Below, piece by piece: positions 44,532-52,519 of a stretch of 64,000 nucleotides of DNA. Numbering within the stretch: position 1 is the stretch's first letter; every line of letters begins with the position of its first letter. Source of the DNA: Aurantiacibacter sp. D1-12. Lineage in GTDB: Bacteria > Pseudomonadota > Alphaproteobacteria > Sphingomonadales > Sphingomonadaceae. A program made the position numbers and the translations under genes. The stretch lies in contig NZ_JAPJZJ010000006.1 of NCBI RefSeq assembly GCF_028858515.1, positions 62,001-126,000 on the forward strand, read 5' to 3'. The notes below the pieces were generated by a model. That model saw only the letters and a list, made by a program, of their open reading frames with translations, did no database searches and was not told where the DNA came from.

Positions 44532-45140
44532 GTGTTCAAAGCCGAACTGATTGAGAGAACCGCGGTTTTCCGCAGCGCTGCCGATGACCCGACGCGCAAG
44601 CTGGAAAGCTGCCCCGCGCTCGTCCTCAATGCGGATTACACGCCACTTTCCTATTACCCGCTCAGCCTCTGGCCGTGGCAGACCGCGATCAAGGCGGTTT
44701 TCCTGGAGCGGGTGGATATCGTCGCGACCTATGACCGCGCGGTGCATTCGCAATCGCTCGACATGAAGGTCCCCAGCGTCATCGCGCTGCGCCAATATGT
44801 GAAGCCCAACCAGTTTCCCGCCTTCACGCGCTTCAATCTGTTCCTGCGCGATCGCTTCGCCTGCCAGTATTGCGGGAGCGAGAGGGACCTGACCTATGAT
44901 CACGTCATTCCGCGCCGTCTGGGCGGGAAGACCACGTGGGAAAACATCGCCACCGCCTGCGCGCCCTGCAATATGAAGAAAGGTGGCCGCACACCGCAGC
45001 AAGCGAACATGCGGCTACAGTACAAGCCCATTAAACCGACGAGCTGGCAGCTCCAGCAACAGGGCAAAAGCTTCCCGCCCAATTACCTGCACGAGACATG
45101 GCGGGACTGGCTCTACTGGGATATCGAGCTGGAGGAGTAG
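44532..45140 (+). CDS. HNH endonuclease family protein
   Basis: 202 residues. The HNH/zinc core is CQYCGSERDLTYDHVIPRRLGG followed by TTWENIATACAPCNMKKGGR, with two CxxC pairs, the DH catalytic pair and the Asn. The N-terminal 95 residues (LVLNADYTPLSYYPLSLWPWQTA) are typical of the chromosomal alphaproteobacterial HNH proteins of unknown role. GTG 44532 is preceded by GGGAGG at good spacing, which decides the start over GTG 44490 and ATG 44496. It is not associated with any mobile element here. Confidence 0.9.
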   Translation: MFKAELIERTAVFRSAADDPTRKLESCPALVLNADYTPLSYYPLSLWPWQTAIKAVFLERVDIVATYDRAVHSQSLDMKVPSVIALRQYVKPNQFPAFTRFNLFLRDRFACQYCGSERDLTYDHVIPRRLGGKTTWENIATACAPCNMKKGGRTPQQANMRLQYKPIKPTSWQLQQQGKSFPPNYLHETWRDWLYWDIELEE

Positions 45141-45150
45141 GCGCGCCAGC

Positions 45151-45846
45151 CTAGTCGATTGGCTCCAAGCTAACGGCCTCCATCGCGCGACCGATCAAGG
45201 GCGGCATCAATTCGGCGAAAGTCACGCCTTCTCGCCCCTCCATCATCGCGCCGCCCATTTGGGTGAGCACCGGATCCATGTTCTCGACATAGAGAATGAG
45301 CAGCTCTTTGCGCAGCGTGGGCTCGAACAGCTCCACAAACCGTACAGTCGCCATGTACGTCGGCAGGCGATAGCCCGCATCGGTGACCAAACGGCGGAAC
45401 TGCGCACCGTCGGAATCCGCGCGCGAATTCGGATTGACAGCACGCATAAAGCCGGGTCGCACATGCAGCGTATGGCCATTCAGCTCGACCGTTTCAGGGT
45501 TACTTTCGGCGTAATTGTAGGCGTAGTCATTGTCCGGCAGATACTGCTCGAATTGGACAAGATAGGCACGCTGGACGAGGCCATGCTCGTCAGCTTCGAC
45601 AAAGGCATGAATCTCTGCATCGGCAACGCCATAGAGCGGCCAGCGCACCGCACCGACATAGGTCGCATTTTCGGGAACGCGGACGCGAATCTCAGGGTCG
45701 GCAAGCGAGACGACACTTGCTCCTTCAGCACTTCGCATTGGCTCCATGGTTACGATCTCTTCGGCATCGGCGGATTGATCCTGCGCATTGGCTGGTGCGG
45801 AAAGGCCGGCGGCAAGCGCAACGGCAGCAACAAGCATATTTTTCAT
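45151..45846 (-). CDS. Exported protein, function unknown
   Basis: 231 residues with a clear Sec signal peptide (MKNMLVAAVALAAGLSAPANA, cleavage after ANA near residue 21). The mature protein is acidic, with alternating beta-type segments (AYLVQFEQYLPDNDYAYNY, YMATVRFVELF). I do not recognise a domain. It lies between the convergent HNH gene and DUF4112. Confidence 0.75.
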   Translation of the reverse strand: MKNMLVAAVALAAGLSAPANAQDQSADAEEIVTMEPMRSAEGASVVSLADPEIRVRVPENATYVGAVRWPLYGVADAEIHAFVEADEHGLVQRAYLVQFEQYLPDNDYAYNYAESNPETVELNGHTLHVRPGFMRAVNPNSRADSDGAQFRRLVTDAGYRLPTYMATVRFVELFEPTLRKELLILYVENMDPVLTQMGGAMMEGREGVTFAELMPPLIGRAMEAVSLEPID

Positions 45847-45853
45847 GCTGTTC

Positions 45854-45871
45854 TAGTGTAGCAACACACTA
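45854..45871. promoter_or_regulatory. Inverted repeat in the promoter of the exported protein gene
   Basis: TAGTGT (45854-45859) and ACACTA (45866-45871) face each other across six bases, directly upstream of ATG 45846. On the minus strand TTGACA lies just upstream, so the repeat may overlap a promoter's -10 region. The element is short and could be chance. Confidence 0.3.
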
Positions 45872-45900
45872 ACTCTGTCAACCACGAATGGGCAAGCCTA

Positions 45901-46362
45901 TCATTGCTCAATCACCTTGCTTTCCGGGTGATGCTTGTCGAGGTGCTTCTTCACGATCCGCAGGTTGCGGGTGTTGGAACGGAAGAGGAAGTCGAACACG
46001 TCGCCCACCACCGGCACAGCGCCTACCAAGCTATCAAACCCGACATTGGCGGCCATGCGCGCCAGCTTCCATTTGGGAAGGTTCAGGTTGCGCGCTTCCC
46101 AGACGATGTAGGCGCCCATGCCCATGGCGATGATGTCACCCACCACCGGCACCAGGCCGATGATAGAATCGAGACCGACGGGACGATTGAGACCGGGGAT
46201 GACGAAGCTGCGCTCCAGCACCTGCTCCATCACTTCAATCCGGCGGCGGATCGAGTGCACATCCTTACCCATCGGCAGGTCAAAGTGCATCTGGCCGGGC
46301 CGCGCCGCATCGGCGCCAAACGGCTCTGGCTGCATCGGAACAGGTTTGCGATTGTCGACCAT
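45901..46362 (-). CDS. DUF4112 membrane protein
   Basis: 153 residues. The core has the internal duplication typical of DUF4112: PVGLDSIIGLVPVVGDIIAMGMGAY and VGFDSLVGAVPVVGDVFDFLF, each a short hydrophobic helix, followed by the RSNTRNLRIVKKHL segment. The function is unknown. ATG 46362 was preferred because GAGGAAG lies upstream; ATG 46380 would add six residues. The SBP gene ends about 20 bases upstream on the same strand. Confidence 0.87.
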   Translation of the reverse strand: MVDNRKPVPMQPEPFGADAARPGQMHFDLPMGKDVHSIRRRIEVMEQVLERSFVIPGLNRPVGLDSIIGLVPVVGDIIAMGMGAYIVWEARNLNLPKWKLARMAANVGFDSLVGAVPVVGDVFDFLFRSNTRNLRIVKKHLDKHHPESKVIEQ

Positions 46363-46383
46363 CAGCGGCTTCCTCCTCACCCC

Positions 46384-47886
46384 CTATCTGGGGATTTGTG
46401 CCAGTTCAGGCAAGGGATGGAAGGCATTGGCATTGGCCGAGTAGCCATCCACGCTGCCACGCACCAACGACCAGCGAAGCGGCGAAGCTAATGGAATATA
46501 GACGTTTTGCAGCGTTAGCTCGGCTTCGGCCTGCGCCATCAAGGTGGCTCGCTGGGCGGGATCAATCTGCGCTACCGCCTCTTCGACCAGAGCGTCCACT
46601 TCTTCACTGCACAGACCGCGGCGGAGCGAGCAATGGAACTGGTTGAGAAACCAGCGTGGCGCGGGATAGCGGGCGATCCGGTCGATCAGGAGCAGGTCGG
46701 CTTGATTGCGTGCTTCTGCGCGCACCAAGCGGATATCGATCTCTGCCAGTTGCAAGGCCAGATTATTGAAAAGTGTATCCCAGCCCGCACCCTGCGGCAT
46801 GGCAATGGACATGGTCACCAGCTGTGCAGGGTTTCCCTCACCCGATCGCTGTCGCCAGGCGCGAACGCGCGAGCGGGCAACATCGCGGCGATCAGCCATC
46901 AGCTGGTCGGACCAGCGCTCTGCCACCAGCCCGGGATCACCCGGCAGGCCGGGCGAGACCGGGCGTGTTGTGGGTAGCCATCCGCTGACATTGAACTCGG
47001 CCAAAAGACGTTCACGGTCGATCGCCATGGCAATCCCTTCGCGCACCCCGGAATCACCCAAAAGGCCGCTTTCCTGCCGCACCAGAAGTCCAAACAGCCC
47101 AAACGGGGAATCGATGCGCAAGGTGCCTGTTGTGAGCGGGCCGGTTTCGACAAGCGGCAATCCGCCGAGATCGCCACCCAGCACCACGCCTACCTCACCA
47201 TCATTGAAGAGGGTGATTGCATCTTGGGAACCGGCGACGTGAATATTGATATCGCGCACGTAGTCCTGCCAATCCTCCTGCATGGGCTCCCCGCGATCGA
47301 GCGGTGGCTTGAACATCAGTAGCGTTCGCTCGTCATCCCGCTGCAGGATCATGGGTCCTGTCCCGCCACCGGGTTGGCGCAGGGCCAGTTCGGGTTGTGC
47401 GAGCAATTGCAGAAGGTACGGTTCGGGCGCGCTCAGCCGCACTTCGAGCACGCGATCCGTCATCGCACGTATGTCTTCGATCACTGCGAGATCCCGGCCG
47501 AGCGAGGTGTTTTCCAGCTGACCGATCGCGGTCAACAAGGCTGTCCGCGCTGAAGCGGCGTTCAGCTCCTCACCGTTTGGCCATGCGCCTTCGCGTAGCC
47601 GGAAGAAGAAGCTTTGTCCCTGATCGGTTGGCACCCAGCGCTCTGCCAGTGCGGGCACAATTTCACCTCTGCCATTGAAGGCGACGAGACCCGATTGCGT
47701 AGCGGCACGCACATGCTGCGCATCAGCGGCAAGGCGCAATCCATCGGTATATGCCGATTCTTCCGATCCGATCAGTGCGACATCGACAGCACCTTCGCGA
47801 TCACTGCAGGCAGCAAGCAAGGCACTGGAAAGCAGCAGTGCTATGGTGCGCAAGAAGTCCTGTGGCGAACGTAACATCACGCTCAT
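46384..47886 (-). CDS. Family 5 (peptide/nickel-type) solute-binding lipoprotein
   Basis: 500 residues. A lipobox (LLAAC, Cys27) ends the signal. The mature part follows the SBP_bac_5 pattern: AATQSGLVAFNGRGEIVPALAERW, FFFRLREGAWPNGEELNA, FGLFGLLVRQESGLLGDSGVREGIAMAIDRERLL, and the C-terminal AQAEAELTLQNVYIPLASPLRW. Relatives deliver peptides or nickel to Dpp/Opp-type transporters. No permease or ATPase gene for such a transporter lies nearby, so it is an orphan here and may have another role. Confidence 0.87.
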   Translation of the reverse strand: MSVMLRSPQDFLRTIALLLSSALLAACSDREGAVDVALIGSEESAYTDGLRLAADAQHVRAATQSGLVAFNGRGEIVPALAERWVPTDQGQSFFFRLREGAWPNGEELNAASARTALLTAIGQLENTSLGRDLAVIEDIRAMTDRVLEVRLSAPEPYLLQLLAQPELALRQPGGGTGPMILQRDDERTLLMFKPPLDRGEPMQEDWQDYVRDINIHVAGSQDAITLFNDGEVGVVLGGDLGGLPLVETGPLTTGTLRIDSPFGLFGLLVRQESGLLGDSGVREGIAMAIDRERLLAEFNVSGWLPTTRPVSPGLPGDPGLVAERWSDQLMADRRDVARSRVRAWRQRSGEGNPAQLVTMSIAMPQGAGWDTLFNNLALQLAEIDIRLVRAEARNQADLLLIDRIARYPAPRWFLNQFHCSLRRGLCSEEVDALVEEAVAQIDPAQRATLMAQAEAELTLQNVYIPLASPLRWSLVRGSVDGYSANANAFHPLPELAQIPR

Positions 47887-47953
47887 GAATAGGGCGGTGT
47901 GAAGGCCGCTTCAACCGAAAGACTTTTGCCGCGCACGTCGCGCAGCAAAACCA

Positions 47954-48301
47954 TCAGATATTACGGAACTTCTGTTCGCCGCCTGCATCGTGGTTGACGG
48001 TGGTGCCCGCGACAGGTGCACGCGCCAGTTTGGGGTCAATCTCGTCCACGAACGCAATTCCGAAGCGATTGCCCTGGCACCACGCAACCGTGCCGGCGAC
48101 CCAGCCGAGATTGCGCAATTCCACCTCGACACGGGCGCCGCGAATGACGTCCATTTCGCCTTCGGCCATCATGCCGCCAGCAGAAAGGTTGCGGACCTTC
48201 ACGCGGCTGGCGTTGTCCTGACCATCGACCCGCACCTGCGCGAGCAGGAACAGGCTGTCACGGCCAACTTGGCGGGTGTCGACATTGCTCATCGCGCTCA
48301 C
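47954..48301 (-). CDS. PilZ-domain protein (probable c-di-GMP receptor)
   Basis: 115 residues. Both c-di-GMP-binding motifs can be seen: RxxxR as RQVGR near residue 10 and (D/N)xSxxG as NLSAGG about 30 residues later. The rest is the PilZ barrel (GARVEVELRNLGWVAGTVAW, RFGIAFVDEID). Such proteins couple c-di-GMP levels to motility or surface behaviour. A near-consensus CtrA box lies about 100 bases upstream. ATG 48292 (MSNVD) is a possible alternative start. Confidence 0.9.
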   Translation of the reverse strand: MSAMSNVDTRQVGRDSLFLLAQVRVDGQDNASRVKVRNLSAGGMMAEGEMDVIRGARVEVELRNLGWVAGTVAWCQGNRFGIAFVDEIDPKLARAPVAGTTVNHDAGGEQKFRNI

Positions 48302-48398
48302 TCGAGTCCTCGATCATCGCTTTTTCGGTCATCCCGTGCGCGCCAGAATGCGCGCACTCGTCGTGATCAAATCACTCAGGCGGAATGCGCGAAAACCC

Positions 48399-48414
48399 GC
48401 TAACCGAAAGTTAA
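48399..48414 (-). promoter_or_regulatory. Candidate CtrA box upstream of the PilZ gene
   Basis: On the minus strand this reads TTAACTTTCGGTTAGC, which is TTAA-N7-TTAGC against the CtrA consensus TTAA-N7-TTAAC: one mismatch and correct spacing. It lies 98 bases upstream of the PilZ start, in the 150-base gap between dksA and PilZ. CtrA itself is encoded at 32833. Confidence 0.45.
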
Positions 48415-48450
48415 TTCCTGTCAGGACTTGTAAAACTGTCCCAAACTGGA

Positions 48451-48909
48451 TCAGTCGTCGCGCGAAATCTTTTCGCGGCGCTCGTGTGCCTGCTGCGCCT
48501 CGACCGTCATGGTCGCGATCGGGCGCGCGATCAGACGATTGATGCCGATCGGATCACCGGTGACATCGCACCAGCCATACTCACCTTCATCGATGCGGCG
48601 CATGGCGGAATCGATCTTGGCGATAAGCTTTCGCTGACGGTCACGGGTACGCAGTTCGATACCCCAGTCAGTCTCGCTCGAGGCGCGATCATTGAGGTCC
48701 GGCTCGCGGATCGGACCTTCCTGCAAATGCTGCAGCGTGTCTTCTGCTGCAGCCACTACAGACTTCTTCCATTCCAGCAGTAAAACACGGAAATAGTTGA
48801 GTTGTTTGGTCGACATGTATTCTTCGTCATCGCTCGGCGTGTAGTCAGCGGACAGGGCCCGCTTCGCCTTGGCAAGAACATCAATGTCATCATGCATGGC
48901 AGTTGCCAT
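48451..48909 (-). CDS. dksA: DksA-type RNA polymerase-binding regulator with a degenerate zinc finger
   Basis: 152 residues. The coiled coil (YFRVLLLEWKKSVVAAAEDTLQHLQE, ELRTRDRQRKLIAKIDSAMRRI) and its acidic tip (DLNDRASSETD) match DksA. The C-terminal globular part (EYGWCDVTGDPIGINRLIARP) keeps only one of the four zinc Cys of the E. coli protein: the others align with Thr, Thr and Ala. DksA enters the RNA polymerase secondary channel and works with ppGpp in the stringent response. Alphaproteobacterial DksA proteins with fewer cysteines are known. The gene is divergent from the Sel1 protein gene. Confidence 0.93.
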   Translation of the reverse strand: MATAMHDDIDVLAKAKRALSADYTPSDDEEYMSTKQLNYFRVLLLEWKKSVVAAAEDTLQHLQEGPIREPDLNDRASSETDWGIELRTRDRQRKLIAKIDSAMRRIDEGEYGWCDVTGDPIGINRLIARPIATMTVEAQQAHERREKISRDD

Positions 48910-49123
48910 CAGTCACTCCAAATCCCGTTCAGCGCGTGCTTCCCCTGCAGCAGCGTCGCCTGTCCGTTGTTGCGGATCTTTCAGCGATCATCTGCAAAAG
49001 CACCGTGATCGGGCGCGCCTATACGGACAGGCAAAGCCACACACAAGAAGCAATCGCCAAAACGCACAGAAACCCTGCACGGCGGCCTTCATCAAGGCCA
49101 AGGTTAACAAACATGGCCTGGCG

Positions 49124-49131
49124 TTAACCAT
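49124..49131 (+). promoter_or_regulatory. Candidate CtrA half-site upstream of the Sel1 protein gene
   Basis: TTAACCAT matches the CtrA half-site exactly, about 90 bases before ATG 49215. A GTTAAC lies 20 bases upstream (49103-49108). The surrounding 300-base gap between dksA and this gene holds both divergent promoters and nothing coding that I can support. Confidence 0.35.
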
Positions 49132-49214
49132 TTATTGACCACGTTCGTCAAAACATCGGGTCATTGGAAAAGCCGGGCATTTGGGAAACCGGTTGGAAAT
49201 AGGGGAATGCGGTC

Positions 49215-49547
49215 ATGGAACTTGCCAAGATCGAAACGTTTGCAAAAGTTGAAGCCGCCGATGTTAGCGGTGCCGACATGCTGGTAGCACGCTGCCTGAC
49301 GGCGGCAGCCGACGGGGACATCAACGCCTATTACGACTTGGGCGTTGCCTTCTCGACCGGAAGCCACGGTGTTGAATGCGACATGGTGGAAGCACACAAG
49401 TGGTTCAACCTTGCCGCATCGAAAGGCCACGAAGCTGCCAGCTGGTGCCGCGCCGACATTTCTGACGAAATGACCGCTCGTGAAATTTCCGAAGCGCAGC
49501 GCCGCGCCCGCGAATGGATGCGTCAGGGTTCGAGCCGCGCCGCCTAA
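49215..49547 (+). CDS. Sel1-repeat (TPR-like) protein
   Basis: 110 residues. One and a half Sel1-type repeats are visible: AAADGDINAYYDLGVAFSTGSHGVECDMVEAHKWFNLAASKGHEAASWCRADI. No signal peptide is seen. Such repeats mediate protein-protein contacts, and the partner is unknown. A TTAACCAT sequence 90 bases upstream suggests CtrA control. It overlaps the convergent FemAB-like gene by four bases. Confidence 0.85.
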   Translation: MELAKIETFAKVEAADVSGADMLVARCLTAAADGDINAYYDLGVAFSTGSHGVECDMVEAHKWFNLAASKGHEAASWCRADISDEMTAREISEAQRRAREWMRQGSSRAA

Positions 49548-50683
49548 GCGATCTGGCGAAATGGCGTGTGCCGCGAAAGGTGCATGCGATCCATCGCCAG
49601 TCCGTGTCGTTCGGCTTCGAGAAAATCGGCCACTGCTGCGCGAAAACCGGGGTCGGTAATCCAGTGCATGCTGGTGGTGGTGACAGGCTCATAACCTCTG
49701 GCGAGCTTGTGTCCGCCCTGAGCACCCGCTTCAACCCGCTTCAACCCGCGCTCGATCGCTGCATCGATCGCCCGGTAATAGCATAGCTCGAAATGCAGGA
49801 ACGGCTTGTCCGCAAGGCAGCCCCAATAGCGGCCATAGAGCGCCTCGCCGCCGACGAAGTTTAAAGCACCGGCAATCGGCAGACCGTGTTCGTAGGCCAG
49901 CAGAAGCAACAGCTTCTCTCCCATCCGCTCCCCGAACAATTCAAAAGCTTCGCGTGTCAGATAGGGCGTGCCCCATTTGCGTGCGCCGGTATCCTGATAG
50001 AACAGCCAGAAGGCATCCCAATGCTCGGGCTTGATATCATCGCCCGAGAGCGCCTTCACCGAAATACCTGCATTTGCAGTGCGCCGTTCCTTGCGCAGAT
50101 CCTTGCGCTTGCGCGAAGTTAGCGTGGCAAGAAAATCGTCGAAGCTGGCAAAGTCGCGATTGCTCCAGTGAAACTGGATATCCTCCCGCCGCAGCCAACC
50201 CGACTGTTCGAAGAGCTCCACCTGTCGAGGCTCGACAAATGTCGCATGCGCACCCGACCAGCCGTTCTGTACGAGCAATTGCATGGCTGACTGGAGTAGC
50301 GGCGCGGCCGACCTCTCGTCCGCCATCAGCAGCCGCGGGCCGGTTGCAGGCGTAAAGGGCGCGGCGATTTGAAGCTTGGGATAGTAGTCACCGCCAGCCC
50401 GCTCGTAGGCATCGGCCCAGGCATGATCGAACACATATTCGCCCTGGCTGTGCCCTTTGAGATAGCTCGGCAGGGCGCCGAGCAGGTGTCCCGCATCGTC
50501 TTCCAGAATAATGGGCGCGGGCTGCCAGCCTGTTCCCGGTCCGACACTTGAAGATTCTTCAAGTATCGTAAGAAAGTCATGACAGACGAATGGATTGTCC
50601 GTGCCCGCCAGCCGATCCCAGTCGGCCTTGGCAATCTCGCCAACCGATCCCGAAATTCGCGCGCGCAGTTCGCTGTCAGCCAT
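49544..50683 (-). CDS. FemAB-like (DUF482/PF04339) GNAT acyltransferase
   Basis: 379 residues. It shows two GNAT-like halves as in the FemAB-like family: ADWDRLAGTDNPFVCHDFLTILE near the N terminus, GEYVFDHAWADAYERAGGDYYPKLQ, the central SRKRKDLRKERRTA and the C-terminal YYRAIDAAIERGLKRVEAGAQGGHKLARGYEP. The exact substrate is not known; relatives are annotated as peptidoglycan-related transferases. It lies 9 bases upstream of nothing but follows the GDPD gene on the same strand. Confidence 0.88.
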   Translation of the reverse strand: MADSELRARISGSVGEIAKADWDRLAGTDNPFVCHDFLTILEESSSVGPGTGWQPAPIILEDDAGHLLGALPSYLKGHSQGEYVFDHAWADAYERAGGDYYPKLQIAAPFTPATGPRLLMADERSAAPLLQSAMQLLVQNGWSGAHATFVEPRQVELFEQSGWLRREDIQFHWSNRDFASFDDFLATLTSRKRKDLRKERRTANAGISVKALSGDDIKPEHWDAFWLFYQDTGARKWGTPYLTREAFELFGERMGEKLLLLLAYEHGLPIAGALNFVGGEALYGRYWGCLADKPFLHFELCYYRAIDAAIERGLKRVEAGAQGGHKLARGYEPVTTTSMHWITDPGFRAAVADFLEAERHGLAMDRMHLSRHTPFRQIA

Positions 50684-50692
50684 TAGACTGAT

Positions 50693-51430
50693 TTAGGTAA
50701 GCGATTCCCATGCCGCCACCCCCGGACCTTCGGCGATGGGCGTAGCGCCGCATTCCAGGGCAGTTTGCGCATGCGCACTGGAGCGCACCGTCCATGTGAG
50801 CAAGGGCAATCCGCGCGCGGCCTGCTTGCTGGCAAAGCGACTGGGCAAATCACGGATATCATAAGCAAGGAATTGCGGCTTGGCATGGCGGATAAAGGCG
50901 GCGCGCTTGAAGCCGCCGGTTAGCGTACGCGCACCTTCCTCGGTTATCACCAGGCCACGCGCCATGCCCGGCACACGCTGGGCAAACCACGCAGAAATCC
51001 GCGGGTCGAAGCTCATCACGGCAACATGGCCCGAATAGCCTTCAAGATCGCGCCGGACCGCGCGGCAGAGCTTGTGAACATTGGTAGTTTTGTCGCTCTT
51101 CAACTCAAGCAGCAGTGGCACCTTGCCAGCCGCATGCGCCAGCATATCGCGCAAGGTCGGAATGCTTTCTTTCGAGCCGAGTAGCGTCAGCGCCGTCAGC
51201 GCGCCCACACTCTGGTCAGCGGTTTTTCCTGATTGCCCCGTCAACCGATCCAGTTCGGCATCATGAAAGACCATTGCCCGGCCGTCGGCGCTCACCCGCA
51301 CATCACATTCAATGCCAAAGCCCCTCTCCATCGCAGCGCTGAATGCGGCTAGCGAGTTCTCCGGCACGCCAGTCTCGTGCAGTCCACGATGGGCGTAGGG
51401 GCGTTCGGAAAGCCAGGAGTGGTCGGCCAT
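50693..51430 (-). CDS. Glycerophosphodiester phosphodiesterase family protein
   Basis: 245 residues. The GDPD signature is YAHRGLHETGVPENSLAAF with the catalytic His, then GIECDVRVSADGRAMVFHDAELDRLTG, which carries the metal-binding Glu-x-Asp and the second catalytic His. The central LLLELKSDKT supplies another metal ligand. It hydrolyses glycerophosphodiesters to glycerol-3-phosphate and an alcohol. No signal peptide is visible, so it is probably cytoplasmic. It follows ridA by five bases. Confidence 0.92.
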   Translation of the reverse strand: MADHSWLSERPYAHRGLHETGVPENSLAAFSAAMERGFGIECDVRVSADGRAMVFHDAELDRLTGQSGKTADQSVGALTALTLLGSKESIPTLRDMLAHAAGKVPLLLELKSDKTTNVHKLCRAVRRDLEGYSGHVAVMSFDPRISAWFAQRVPGMARGLVITEEGARTLTGGFKRAAFIRHAKPQFLAYDIRDLPSRFASKQAARGLPLLTWTVRSSAHAQTALECGATPIAEGPGVAAWESLT

Positions 51431-51435
51431 GGCGA

Positions 51436-51891
51436 TCAGTCTTTCAGTGTGATGATCGCATCGACTTCCACACAGGCACCAAGCGGCAAGCTGGGAACAC
51501 CAACCGCCGCGCGCGCATGCGTTCCGGCATCGCCGAAGATCTCTGACATCAAATCAGAAGCGCCGTTAGCGACCTTGGGCTGATCGGTGAAATCCGCTGT
51601 TGAGGTAACAAATGCGCCCAGTTTCACAATCCGGTCTACGCGGTCGGCCAGGCCGGCGGAAACGAGCTGCGCGATGATCATCAGTCCGCAGGCTCGCGCA
51701 GCAGCAGCTCCCTGTTCAACCGAGACATCATCACCCAGCCTACCGACCATCACTTGACCGTACACAAATGGTAATTGCCCCGAGACGAAAGCCATATTGC
51801 CCGTCACAACGACGGGGACATAGGATGCAACCGGTGCGGCAGCTTGAGGCAAGGTGATGCCAAGTTTGGCGAGGCGGTCTTCAACGGCCAT
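51436..51891 (-). CDS. RidA/YjgF-family protein
   Basis: 151 residues. The family pattern is seen in VVTGNMAFVSGQLPFVYG and ARAAVGVPSLPLGACVEVDAIITL, with the conserved Arg of the active site in HARAAVGV. RidA proteins deaminate reactive enamine/imine intermediates. This one is of the longer type (about 150 residues) common in alphaproteobacteria. ATG 51891 is preceded by GGAG. It overlaps the HAD gene by 11 bases. Confidence 0.92.
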   Translation of the reverse strand: MAVEDRLAKLGITLPQAAAPVASYVPVVVTGNMAFVSGQLPFVYGQVMVGRLGDDVSVEQGAAAARACGLMIIAQLVSAGLADRVDRIVKLGAFVTSTADFTDQPKVANGASDLMSEIFGDAGTHARAAVGVPSLPLGACVEVDAIITLKD

Positions 51892-52519
51892 TGCTATTCT
51901 CTCCGTACAATGTGTTCTGGATCCAATGCAGCGCATCATCCCAAGTGTCTATCCGCGCATGGGCATTGCCCGCCTCCAGCGCGCAAGGAATATGTGGCGC
52001 AATCGCCGGTTCTCCGCAGAAATGCAGGCGATGGATCGCGGGCGAATGCTTGGCGGCAGAGGCATGATGCACCGCCAGATCATCGATGAAAAGCGCACTG
52101 CTGGGCGAATACTCTTGTACGATAGCATCCAGCGCACGGCCCTTGGGCCCCTGATTGGTGTAAACCTTCGCGGTAATGCCAAGGTCCAGCAACTGCGCCC
52201 GGCGCGATTCGTAGCGGTGATCGGCGAGATTGGTAAGCACGACGACATCGGCATCACGCTGCAATTCGGCAATCGCATTCACCGCGCCTGCGATGGGCGT
52301 CTGCGTGCTCATTTCGGTGTCGAAGAAACTGCCGAGCAGCGCCCAGACCTCCTTCTCGTCCAGCGCTTCATCGCTACCGCGGCGGGTCATCGATTGGGCA
52401 AACGGGTTTCCCTCAAGCGCAAAATCGATGTCATGCTCGCGCCCCAGCCAATCGGCAAAATGGCGCACCATGTGCAGCAGCACCTCATCGCAATCCGTAA
52501 CGACCAACGGGCGGCTCAT
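51881..52519 (-). CDS. HAD-family hydrolase
   Basis: 212 residues. Motif I is VVTDCDEVLL (nucleophile-type DxD), motif II VVVLTNLAD, a Lys in NQGPKGRAL and motif IV SALFIDDLAVH. This is a complete HAD phosphatase core with a small helical cap. The substrate is unknown. It starts within the last four bases of DUF3572 and its end overlaps ridA, so DUF3572-HAD-ridA-GDPD look like one operon. Confidence 0.88.
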   Translation of the reverse strand: MSRPLVVTDCDEVLLHMVRHFADWLGREHDIDFALEGNPFAQSMTRRGSDEALDEKEVWALLGSFFDTEMSTQTPIAGAVNAIAELQRDADVVVLTNLADHRYESRRAQLLDLGITAKVYTNQGPKGRALDAIVQEYSPSSALFIDDLAVHHASAAKHSPAIHRLHFCGEPAIAPHIPCALEAGNAHARIDTWDDALHWIQNTLYGENSNGR

